17,963 nucleotides of DNA from positions 1 through 17,963 of the forward strand of contig CAYJLC010000039.1 in NCBI GenBank assembly GCA_964370735.1, given 5' to 3'. Positions 7,294 to 13,990 of this stretch are shown one piece after another; the first letter of the stretch is position 1, and every line of letters starts with the position of its first letter. A program made the translations under genes and the position numbers. Below the pieces are notes generated by a model. The model was not told where the DNA came from, made no database searches, and was given only the letters and a program-made list of their open reading frames with translations. The stretch comes from CAYJLC01 sp964370735 (lineage in GTDB: Bacteria > Bacillota > Clostridia > Oscillospirales > Butyricicoccaceae).

Positions 7294-7524
7294 ATGAAAG
7301 ATCTATTAACTTATATAGTTTGCGGTTTAGTTACTAAACCCGAGGCTGTATCAGTAAAAGAAATCGAACGCGACGACTGTCTTGTTTTAGAACTTTCTGT
7401 GGACCCTGAAGATATGGGCCGAGTAATCGGACGTGGTGGACGTATCGCAAAAGATATTCGTACACTCGTAAAATCTGTATCAAGTCGTCAAAATATGAAA
7501 GTTTTGGTCGATATTATTGATTAA
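7294..7524 (+). CDS. khpA: KhpA, KH-domain RNA-binding protein
   Basis: This 76-residue protein is one KH domain with the nucleic-acid-binding GxxG loop in VIGRGGR (residues 44-50), then IAKDIRTLV. KhpA (YlqC) usually pairs with KhpB and binds RNA; in streptococci the pair affects cell division. It sits between rpsP and rimM as in most Firmicutes. ATG 7294 has GGAG at 7283-7286, which is locked in the stem described at 7201-7291. A gap of 140 bp from rpsP is unusually large for this operon and holds that structure. Confidence 0.95.
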   Translation: MKDLLTYIVCGLVTKPEAVSVKEIERDDCLVLELSVDPEDMGRVIGRGGRIAKDIRTLVKSVSSRQNMKVLVDIID

Positions 7525-7534
7525 TAAACAACCG

Positions 7535-7571
7535 ATGAAGGCGACCGATTAAGGTCGTCTATTTCATTTTT
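7535..7571 (+). terminator. attenuator-like hairpin between khpA and the acetyltransferase
   Basis: GGCGACC (7540-7546) pairs with GGTCGTC (7553-7559, one G-U). ATGAA (7535-7539) pairs with TTCAT (7563-7567) beyond a 3-nt bulge. A T run follows at 7567-7571. It may terminate a fraction of transcripts and lower expression of the acetyltransferase, rimM and trmD. It lies directly before the next ribosome binding site. Confidence 0.6.
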
Positions 7572-7581
7572 GGAGGAAAAA

Positions 7582-8196
7582 ATGGACTATAATGAATTAA
7601 TACATAGAATTCACAACAAAAAACTATATTTTTGTAATAGTGAAAAATTAGCAAAAGAGCAACTTTCATACCTAGATATGCTTTTTGAGTATAATAATCT
7701 TAGACCGAGTGCACAAGAGGAAAAACAAAAATTACTTAAAAAAATGTTTGCGAAAATAGGCGAAAACTGCTACCTTGAAACTCCATTTTATGCAAATTGG
7801 GGTGGAAAAAATATTCACATGGGCGATAATGTTTACACAAATTTCGGTGTAACTTTTGTTGATGATACGGATATTTTCATCGGAAATAACGTAATGATTG
7901 CCCCAAATGTTATTCTATCAACTGGAACTCACCCTGTCGACATCGAACTTCGTCGCAAAGTAGCACAATTTAATCTGCCGATAACTATAAAGGACAATGT
8001 TTGGATAGGCGCGTCTGCAATTATCATGCCTGGTGTTACAATTGGTGAAAATTCAATCATCGGTGCTGGTTCTATCGTGACGAAAGATATACCAAAAAAT
8101 GTAATTGCTGTGGGAAATCCATGCAAAGTTATGCGCGAAATTAACGAAAATGACCGAAAATATTATCATAAAGATTTAATTATAGATATTAAATAG
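7582..8196 (+). CDS. maltose/galactoside-type O-acetyltransferase (hexapeptide)
   Basis: This 204-residue protein belongs to the LacA/Maa left-handed beta-helix acetyltransferases, which move acetyl from acetyl-CoA to a sugar hydroxyl. An N-terminal helical region (about 1-57) is followed by hexapeptide repeats such as IGNNVMIAPNV and IGENSIIGAGSIV. The likely catalytic histidine is H117 in STGTHP. The C-terminal AVGNPCKVMREI is typical. The true substrate is unknown. I chose ATG 7582 because GGAGG is at 7572-7576; the in-frame TTG at 7570 overlaps that site. It lies between khpA and rimM, where this cluster normally has no such gene. Its stop codon is 14 bp before the rimM start. Confidence 0.9.
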   Translation: MDYNELIHRIHNKKLYFCNSEKLAKEQLSYLDMLFEYNNLRPSAQEEKQKLLKKMFAKIGENCYLETPFYANWGGKNIHMGDNVYTNFGVTFVDDTDIFIGNNVMIAPNVILSTGTHPVDIELRRKVAQFNLPITIKDNVWIGASAIIMPGVTIGENSIIGAGSIVTKDIPKNVIAVGNPCKVMREINENDRKYYHKDLIIDIK

Positions 8197-8210
8197 TGAA
8201 AGGACAAAAA

Positions 8211-8747
8211 ATGAAAAAACAATTTTTAGAAGTGGGCAAAATCGTAAATACCCATGGTTTAAAAGGCGAAATGAAAGTTATGCATTTATGTGATTCGCAA
8301 GAGTTTTTAATGAGCTTTGATACGGTTTACTTAAACGAAAATACACCACTTAAAGTTATTAAGACTAGGACTCATAAAAATGCTGTTTTAATGACTTTCG
8401 AGGGCATTAATGACATAAATATCGCTGAAAAGTATAAAAATCAATTTATTTATATCGACAGAGCAGATGCACCTGAGTCTTTAATTTTCCAACAAGATAT
8501 GATTGGAATTGACGTTTTTGACGAATATTTAAACAAAAAAATCGGTACTTTAAAGGAAATTTTAACTTTCCCTGCGTCTGATATGTTTGTAATCGACAAC
8601 GGAAATGGCAAAGAATATTTAGTTCCAGATGTCGAAGCTTTTGTGAAAGAAATCGATTTAGATAAAAAATTACTGACAATTTGCACAATTGAGGGACTTA
8701 TAAACGATGATAGTGCAAATGAAGGGTTAAATAGCAATGAAGATTGA
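8211..8747 (+). CDS. rimM: ribosome maturation factor RimM
   Basis: RimM helps mature the head of the 30S subunit and binds S19. The 178-residue protein has the N-terminal RimM domain starting LEVGKIVNTHGLKGEMKV (residues 6-23) and a C-terminal PRC-barrel (about 95-170) with the end of a PDVEAFVKEID-like block. ATG 8211 has AAAGGA at 8199-8204; an in-frame GTG at 8196 overlaps the upstream stop and has no such site. Its end overlaps trmD by 11 bp, as is common for this pair. Confidence 0.94.
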   Translation: MKKQFLEVGKIVNTHGLKGEMKVMHLCDSQEFLMSFDTVYLNENTPLKVIKTRTHKNAVLMTFEGINDINIAEKYKNQFIYIDRADAPESLIFQQDMIGIDVFDEYLNKKIGTLKEILTFPASDMFVIDNGNGKEYLVPDVEAFVKEIDLDKKLLTICTIEGLINDDSANEGLNSNED

Positions 8748-9462
8748 TATAATGACACTTTTCCCCGATATTTGCAACGCATATTTGAACGAAAGTATCA
8801 TTGGTCGTGCAAATAAAGCTGGACATATTGATGTTAAAGCTACGAATATTCGTGATTTTGCATTCGATAAGCATAGGCGCTGTGATGACGAGCCATATTC
8901 CGAGGCGAATGGTATGCTTATGCTTTGTGAACCTCTTTTTCAATGCCACAAGGCTTTGTCTTCTGGGAAAAAGGTGCACACTATTATGCTATCCCCTATC
9001 GGCAAACCGTTTAATCAAACTAGAGCAAAAGAACTCTCTAAAATGGAACATATCATTATGGTTTGTGGGCATTATGAGGGAATTGACCAACGATTTATCG
9101 ATAAATATGTCGACGAGGAAATTTCTCTCGGTGATTTTGTATTAACTGGTGGTGAAATCGCTGCTTTAGCTGTTGCCGATGCTGTGTGCAGACTTGCGCC
9201 GAATGTACTTTCTTCTAGTGATTGTTTCGAGGACGAAAGCCATTTCAATGGGCTTTTAGAATACCCACAATATACAAGGCCACGCGTTTGGCAAGACGAA
9301 GAAGTGCCTTCGATTTTACTTTCTGGGCATCACGAAAATATTAAAAAATGGCGTGAAGAACAATCGTTAATTCGCACATTTTTAAAACGACCAGATATGC
9401 TAGAAAAACTAGAATTGACACGCGAACAGAAGAAAATTTTAGATAAATATAAAAATGGGTAA
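8737..9462 (+). CDS. trmD: tRNA (guanine-N1)-methyltransferase TrmD
   Basis: TrmD methylates G37 next to the anticodon, using S-adenosylmethionine bound in a trefoil knot, and prevents +1 frameshifting. The 241 residues carry MKIDIMTLFPDI (start), CGHYEGIDQRF (110-120), EEISLGDFVLTGGE (127-140) and GLLEYPQYTRP (172-182). Two positions differ from what is usual. The glycine-rich PYGGGxGM loop reads PYSEANGM (53-60), and the position that seems to match the catalytic aspartate of E. coli TrmD is a glutamate (E167). The gene overlaps rimM by 11 bp. A terminator stem overlaps its stop codon, so rplS, which usually follows, is not here. Confidence 0.95.
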   Translation: MKIDIMTLFPDICNAYLNESIIGRANKAGHIDVKATNIRDFAFDKHRRCDDEPYSEANGMLMLCEPLFQCHKALSSGKKVHTIMLSPIGKPFNQTRAKELSKMEHIIMVCGHYEGIDQRFIDKYVDEEISLGDFVLTGGEIAALAVADAVCRLAPNVLSSSDCFEDESHFNGLLEYPQYTRPRVWQDEEVPSILLSGHHENIKKWREEQSLIRTFLKRPDMLEKLELTREQKKILDKYKNG

Positions 9463-9481
9463 CGGTGGTTGCCCTTTTTTT
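9457..9481 (+). terminator. terminator ending the ylxM-trmD operon
   Basis: GGGTAAC (9457-9463) pairs with GTTGCCC (9468-9474, one wobble) around a 4-nt loop, followed by seven Ts. The trmD stop codon (9460-9462) lies inside the 5' arm. Confidence 0.88.
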
Positions 9482-9488
9482 ACGCACA

Positions 9489-9514
9489 AAAAAACCGACT
9501 TACGTCGGTTTTTT
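9489..9514 (-). terminator. terminator of the flagellin gene, likely two-way
   Basis: AAAAAACCGAC (9489-9499) pairs with GTCGGTTTTTT (9504-9514) around a 4-nt loop. Both strands end in a T run, so it can stop flagellin transcripts and act as a second stop for the trmD operon. Confidence 0.9.
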
Positions 9515-9533
9515 GTTATTATGTCAGTTAAAA

Positions 9534-11240
9534 TTAACCTAATAATTGAAGAACACCTTGTGGTAATTGGTTTGCTTGAGCAAGCATTGCTTGAGCAGAT
9601 TGTACTAAGATGTTGTTTTTAGTGTAAGCCATCATTTCTTCAGCAACGTCTGTATCACGGATTGAAGATTCAGCATCAGTGATGTTTTCTTCTGTTACAG
9701 ATAAGTTGTTGATTGTGTGCTCAAGTCTGTTTTGAACAGCCCCTAAGTCACCACGAGTAGAAGAAACAGAGTTGATAGCAGCTTTGATTAAATCAGTAGC
9801 AGCAGCTGCGCCTTCTTGAGTAGAGATATCGATATCAGCGATACCTAAAGACTCAGAACCCATATCGCTAATAGAAACAGAGATTTGGTTAAACGCAGCA
9901 GAAGTGTCACCTATTTGTAATGTTAAAGAATCATCAACGATTGTAGCAGCACCACGAACTTCAACGTGTTTTTGGAATTCAGCAACAGAAGTAGTGTCTA
10001 ACGTAGAACCTGCTTTTTGTTGAATGTTAATTGAACCTGCCGCTGCACCTTGACCAACAGTGAAGTCTTTATTTCCAGCAGCAGCCACAGTTAATCTGTC
10101 AAGTGCAATGTCAAGATTAGCAGCATCTACAGTTTCAATGTCAGATAAATCAACTAAGATAGTTCCTTTTGGAGCTTCAATTTCGCTGTTAGCACCAACT
10201 TTAAACATATAAGTTTCTTCACCAATTTTAACAGTTGCACCATCAACGATATCGCCAGCAGTCATAGCAAATGTTGCATTACCTAAACCACTGTTAGGAG
10301 CTGTACCTTCAACAATGTTTTGCGTAGAGTCAGCTATAGTACTATTTTCAGTAACTGTAGAAGTCGCAGCGAATGCGATATCAAAGTTACCATTTAAATT
10401 GGCTGCAGTTGCTGTAGATAGCGGATTATCTTGCATAACAAAGTTAAGTTGAGACTTGTTTGTTGCATCAACAGATACTTCGTATACTACACCGCCAATA
10501 TCAACAGTTCCTTCTTCAGCCAAAAGACTAGCTAGTGTGTCTGCGTTGACAGTAGCCCCATTAGCTATATCGCCTGCTTCTGTACTTAAAACTGATGCTG
10601 TTCCACCAACAGTGATTGCAAATAACTGATCAGCATCCGTAGCAGTAACTGTAAGATCACCTAAATCAACAGAGAACGATGTTTTTGTAGCTTCTGTAGC
10701 AGTTTCACCTAATAAAGTATTACCACTTATTACACCAGCCATATCAGTAGCTTCTGTTTGTCCAATTTGACCAGAAGTAGCAGTTTGAACTAATGTACCC
10801 TCAGTTACAACAGTAGCTTGAGTACCATCTAATAAGTTGATACCATTAAAGTTAGTAGCTTGAGAAATTCTATCGATTTCGTCATTTAAAGCTGTAATTT
10901 CTTTTTGTAGATTTTCTCTATCTACTGCATCATCATAAGTACCATTAGCAGATTGGTTAGCTAATTCGTACATACGGTTAAGCATATCGTGAACTTCAGT
11001 TAAAGCACCCTCAGCAGTTTGAACTAAGCTGATACCATCTTTAGCATTTTTTTGAGCAGTGTCAAGACCAGTGATTTGCGCTCTCATTTTTTCAGAGATA
11101 GCAAGACCAGCAGCATCGTCACCAGCACGGTTGATAGCATAACCAGATGATAATTTTTCTAAGTTTTTAGAAAGAGCTGAAGTGTTGTTGTTGTAGTTTC
11201 TGTAAGCATTCATAGCTGGGATATTGTGTTGAATACGCAT
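9534..11240 (-). CDS. fliC: flagellin, major filament protein
   Basis: This is the filament subunit, exported through the flagellar type III apparatus and so lacking a signal peptide. The 568-residue protein has conserved ends: N-terminal D0/D1 (residues 1 to about 140, starting MRIQHNIPAMNAYRNY, with SSGYAINRAGDDAAGLAISE at 31-50) and C-terminal D1/D0 (about 430-568, with LGAVQNRLEHTINNL and a TLPQ-like LPQGVLQLLG end). The middle (about 140-430) is a variable, Ala/Thr-rich D2/D3 insert. The RMYELANQ stretch (89-96) resembles the TLR5-recognised site of beta/gamma-proteobacterial flagellins. ATG 11240 has GGAGG at 11248-11252; a longer frame to 11267 has none. In Bacillus the gene is named hag. 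No other flagellar gene is in the window. Confidence 0.95.
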   Translation of the reverse strand: MRIQHNIPAMNAYRNYNNNTSALSKNLEKLSSGYAINRAGDDAAGLAISEKMRAQITGLDTAQKNAKDGISLVQTAEGALTEVHDMLNRMYELANQSANGTYDDAVDRENLQKEITALNDEIDRISQATNFNGINLLDGTQATVVTEGTLVQTATSGQIGQTEATDMAGVISGNTLLGETATEATKTSFSVDLGDLTVTATDADQLFAITVGGTASVLSTEAGDIANGATVNADTLASLLAEEGTVDIGGVVYEVSVDATNKSQLNFVMQDNPLSTATAANLNGNFDIAFAATSTVTENSTIADSTQNIVEGTAPNSGLGNATFAMTAGDIVDGATVKIGEETYMFKVGANSEIEAPKGTILVDLSDIETVDAANLDIALDRLTVAAAGNKDFTVGQGAAAGSINIQQKAGSTLDTTSVAEFQKHVEVRGAATIVDDSLTLQIGDTSAAFNQISVSISDMGSESLGIADIDISTQEGAAAATDLIKAAINSVSSTRGDLGAVQNRLEHTINNLSVTEENITDAESSIRDTDVAEEMMAYTKNNILVQSAQAMLAQANQLPQGVLQLLG

Positions 11241-11247
11241 AATTTTT

Positions 11248-11280
11248 CCTCCATTAATTACATGCAAGTTCCTTCTTGCA
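11248..11280 (-). promoter_or_regulatory. GGA-loop hairpin and ribosome binding site of flagellin, CsrA-like
   Basis: On the minus strand TGCAAG pairs with CTTGCA (11280-11263) around the hexaloop AAGGAA. A second GGA lies in the ribosome binding site GGAGG (11252-11248), about 20 nt downstream. A GGA hairpin loop plus a GGA at the ribosome binding site is the layout used by CsrA to repress hag in Bacillus subtilis. CsrA binding is inferred. Confidence 0.55.
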
Positions 11281-11300
11281 CTTCTTTTGTTTTGTACTTA

Positions 11301-11353
11301 ATAGGCAACTCGCAGGCCTTCACGAGAAGCCAGTAAGCCCAATTTGAGCCTAT
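11301..11353 (-). promoter_or_regulatory. structured 5' leader of flagellin
   Basis: On the minus strand an outer stem ATAGGC/GCCTAT (11353-11348 with 11306-11301) encloses a hairpin GGCTTC-TCGT-GAAGGCC (one bulged base). It lies about 60-115 nt before the start codon and is probably part of the 5' UTR. I see no convincing sigma-28 or sigma-A promoter upstream, so the transcript start is not fixed. Confidence 0.45.
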
Positions 11354-11474
11354 GATTTATACTTCGTCCATTTTAGCGAAAAGTTAATAGTAAAACAGAA
11401 AATTTTTAAAGTTTTTTTGTGAACTTTTGTTAATATTTAAAAATAAAAGTGTAACCTTTTTTGTAATTTTTAAT

Positions 11475-11507
11475 TTGCACATTTTTTCCAAAATGCTATA
11501 TTATAAT
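11475..11507 (+). promoter_or_regulatory. possible promoter of the small regulatory-like-domain gene
   Basis: TTGCAC (11475-11480) is 16 bp from TATATT (11497-11502), and a perfect TATAAT overlaps at 11502-11507. The -10 region is good; which pair is used is unclear. Confidence 0.5.
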
Positions 11508-11532
11508 GTATAACATATTTTAGGGGGGAATT

Positions 11533-11823
11533 ATGGGCAGTTTTGATTCTTATATTAAGCCACAAAAAAACGACATCGAAATACATAAAAATATAAAATT
11601 TTCATCACCAAAACCAACCAGACTTTGGGGGCAAGTATTAGATGAGAATGAAAAGCCGATAAAAAATGCACTTCTCACACTTGTAAGGCTAGATTATGAC
11701 AAAAATGCATGCAGATATAAAAGTGTTGCTTTTGACACGACGGATGAATATGGATTTTATCAATTTAATATATATCACGAATTTGAATACAAAATCATCG
11801 TTACAAAACCGAATTATCTGTAA
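11533..11823 (+). CDS. small carboxypeptidase-regulatory-like protein
   Basis: This 96-residue protein has no signal peptide or membrane span. After a polar N-terminus (about 1-28), residues about 29-96 form one transthyretin-like beta-sandwich of the carboxypeptidase regulatory-like type: RLWGQVLDENEKPIKNALLT, then DEYGFYQF and YKIIVTKPNYL. Such domains are usually pieces of large surface proteins; the same fold ends the SLH protein at 1533-3893. Here it stands alone next to flagellin. The ATG at 11533 follows a run of six Gs that serves as ribosome binding site. The function is unknown. Confidence 0.8.
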   Translation: MGSFDSYIKPQKNDIEIHKNIKFSSPKPTRLWGQVLDENEKPIKNALLTLVRLDYDKNACRYKSVAFDTTDEYGFYQFNIYHEFEYKIIVTKPNYL

Positions 11824-11852
11824 AAAAAGACTACCCTTGGTTGGGTAGTCTT
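11822..11852 (-). terminator. terminator of the DUF4914-type gene
   Basis: AAGACTACCC (11827-11836) pairs perfectly with GGGTAGTCTT (11843-11852). On the minus strand it is followed by seven Ts. The T tract overlaps the stop codon of the convergent small gene, which may use the same stem. Confidence 0.88.
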
Positions 11853-11856
11853 AAAA

Positions 11857-13722
11857 TTATTTGATTAAAGCTTCGTATTCTTCAATTGTTCCATCATTTA
11901 AGAAACACTCGATGATTTTGCGACCTAATGGGTCAAGTTCATCAGTTAAGAAGTCTTGTAATTCTTGGTCGAAGAAATCTTTAAGGATTTTAGCACCGAT
12001 ATCATAAGCTTCTGGGCCGAATTTAGATTGTTTATCTGGTTGTAATAAACCTAGACGAATATCTTGACCTTCAACTTTTAAATCTGCTAAAGAATAACCC
12101 ATAAAGCTACATCTTGCAGGAACTAGGTGTGATTTTTTGATTTTTCCACCACCAACGCGAGCTAAAAACTCTCTTGCTACCCATTCTGGAGCAAATCCAA
12201 CGTGGAAAGCACCGATATGTTGGTTAGGGATTAAAACGTAGTTTGTGTTTGGAGCGTTTACGATTTGGCGTAAAAGTAGATTTGCTTGAGTTACTTTTTT
12301 ACCAGTAGCAAACGGCCAGTATGAACCAACACCTTCACCACTCATGCCTTTAGTATCAACGATAGATGGGTTTTTGTGTCCACGAGGTGACACTAGACGC
12401 CAAATCCAAGCTAAAGCTGGTGGAACAACTTGCATAAGACCCATGATACCGTAGTTAGGGTTTTCTGCTGTTGAAGGTGGCATACGAACACCAAACGAAC
12501 GAACGTCAACTTCTTGTGGCTCCATCTGGATATTTGGAATTAAACGACGTGGAACGATTACACGAGGGTTCGGACAAGGTTTGCCGTCTGAATCGATAGT
12601 ATGTTCCCAAATTAAGCAAGTAGAACCCGCTGCACATTGCATATTAAAGAATACAAGTGGTTCTTTTGCGTGGATAGTTAATTCTTCATAGATAGGGTCT
12701 GTACCGTATTTTGTGATATGGTCCATACGAAGGAACCAACCATCTTCACCGTCAGTTAAAACAAGTTTGCCATTGCCTTTTTGTAAAGATGTGTGACAAG
12801 TTGCCATGTCGTCAGTGATTGGTAATAATTCTGACTCTTCTGTGATTTTAATTCTATATTTTTCACCAGTAACAGTGTTTGTACCGATAACTAATCTGCC
12901 TTTGTGGTCTGTGTGTGGGTGTTCAAGCATTTCTGATTTACCACCACCAGAAGCACCTTCGTGCATGATTACAGTTTCGTTTTCATAAGGAGTGATAACT
13001 TTAACCGCAGATGCGTGAGCCGTAATCCAGCCTTCTCCCTCACCGATGTTTAAAAGGATACCGTATACGCCTTTTTTCGCAGATGGACCTGGATATAGGT
13101 TATATGCAAAAACTTCGTGCATATCGTCAAGTCTATTGTGGGCAACAACTTGTTTACCTTCGAAATGAGTATGACGGAATGGAGGTGCGATGAAAATAAT
13201 TGCTCTTGGTTTGAACTCTCTGTCTAATTCGTCTACATTTACAAATGCTTGTAAATCAGCAAGTCCAGCTGCAAAGAATGCAGTGTTTTTTGGACAGATT
13301 AAAAGTGAATCGAAACCGATAGTTGCACCACCAGAAAGGAAAGGTACTACGATTAATTCTTGGTTTCTAAGCCAGTTTAATGTGTCTGTTCTTAAACCGT
13401 CAAATTTGTAGCCAAATCTATCTTCGAAACGTGTTTTGTCTGTGATTTTGTCATCAGTGATAACCATACAGTTAGGGTCACGTCTTCTCATATAGTCTTC
13501 TACGAAGTTTACAACAACACCGTTTTTACATTTAGTGATGCCAGCTTCTTTTACTTCTGTTCCGTTAACGTCGAAACAAATATCTAATGTATCAGGGCTT
13601 CCCGCAGGGAAAGTTAAGTCTAATAATTCATTTTTGCTAGTAGGAACGATTACGTCTTTCGCTTCGTTTAATAAAGCCGATATTTCGTCCGACAAAGTTA
13701 GTTTTGATAATTTTGTGTTCAT
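11857..13722 (-). CDS. DUF4914-family P-loop protein, PEPCK-like
   Basis: This 621-residue cytoplasmic protein has no signal peptide. I match it to the DUF4914 family by its overall sequence character and length; no function is established to my knowledge. A phosphate-binding loop is clear at residues 256-264, GASGGGKSE. It resembles the GxSGxGKT kinase loop of phosphoenolpyruvate carboxykinases, so a nucleotide-dependent kinase or carboxykinase-like reaction is an inference. Other striking blocks are PFRHTHFEGK (181-190), NIGEGEGWITAHASAVKV (225-242) and, later, a GVGSYWPFATGKK block. ATG 13722 has AAGGAGG just upstream; an in-frame start 21 bp further up lacks one. It is a single-gene unit with a good promoter and terminator, divergent from the cyclophilin lipoprotein. 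Confidence 0.82.
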   Translation of the reverse strand: MNTKLSKLTLSDEISALLNEAKDVIVPTSKNELLDLTFPAGSPDTLDICFDVNGTEVKEAGITKCKNGVVVNFVEDYMRRRDPNCMVITDDKITDKTRFEDRFGYKFDGLRTDTLNWLRNQELIVVPFLSGGATIGFDSLLICPKNTAFFAAGLADLQAFVNVDELDREFKPRAIIFIAPPFRHTHFEGKQVVAHNRLDDMHEVFAYNLYPGPSAKKGVYGILLNIGEGEGWITAHASAVKVITPYENETVIMHEGASGGGKSEMLEHPHTDHKGRLVIGTNTVTGEKYRIKITEESELLPITDDMATCHTSLQKGNGKLVLTDGEDGWFLRMDHITKYGTDPIYEELTIHAKEPLVFFNMQCAAGSTCLIWEHTIDSDGKPCPNPRVIVPRRLIPNIQMEPQEVDVRSFGVRMPPSTAENPNYGIMGLMQVVPPALAWIWRLVSPRGHKNPSIVDTKGMSGEGVGSYWPFATGKKVTQANLLLRQIVNAPNTNYVLIPNQHIGAFHVGFAPEWVAREFLARVGGGKIKKSHLVPARCSFMGYSLADLKVEGQDIRLGLLQPDKQSKFGPEAYDIGAKILKDFFDQELQDFLTDELDPLGRKIIECFLNDGTIEEYEALIK

Positions 13723-13762
13723 TAGTTGCCTCCTTGAAATCAAATGAAATTTTTCTAATATA

Positions 13763-13791
13763 ATGATACCACAAAAAAATGATTAAGTCAA
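13763..13791 (-). promoter_or_regulatory. promoter of the DUF4914-type gene
   Basis: On the minus strand, TTGACT (13791-13786) and TATCAT (13768-13763) are 17 bp apart, about 40 bp before the start codon. Confidence 0.75.
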
Positions 13792-13794
13792 GAG

Positions 13795-13855
13795 TTTTTT
13801 GCAATTTTTCAAATGCCAACTTGCAAAAAAATACATTTATTCCACATTTGAAAAA
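13795..13855. repeat. two interleaved inverted repeats between divergent promoters
   Basis: TTTTTTGCAA (13795-13804) is the complement of TTGCAAAAAA (13821-13830). TTTTTCAAATG (13805-13815) is the complement of CATTTGAAAAA (13845-13855). The order is A, B, A', B', so the two pairings are interlaced. The block abuts the -35 of the DUF4914-type gene and lies about 75 bp before that of the cyclophilin gene. It could hold operators for either one. Confidence 0.55.
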
Positions 13856-13929
13856 CACATGTTGCTTTACAGCGAACAAAATGCAAGAAAAATAGTGTAA
13901 TATTTCAAAAATGGTGTTATTTTTATCAC

Positions 13930-13958
13930 TTGACCAAATTGCGTTTTTATGTTATTAT
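13930..13958 (+). promoter_or_regulatory. promoter of the cyclophilin lipoprotein gene
   Basis: TTGACC (13930-13935) and TATTAT (13953-13958) are 17 bp apart, about 32 bp before the start codon. Confidence 0.78.
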
Positions 13959-13990
13959 GATATGCAAAATATACTTTAAAGGAACTTATT

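Noticed and set aside
11241..11267. Longer N-terminus for flagellin
   Set aside because: Flagellins begin MRIQHN-like; the extension covers the ribosome binding site GGAGG at 11248-11252.
11301..11360. Sigma-28 promoter for flagellin
   Set aside because: No convincing TAAA-N15-GCCGATA pair was found on the minus strand between 11281 and 11460.
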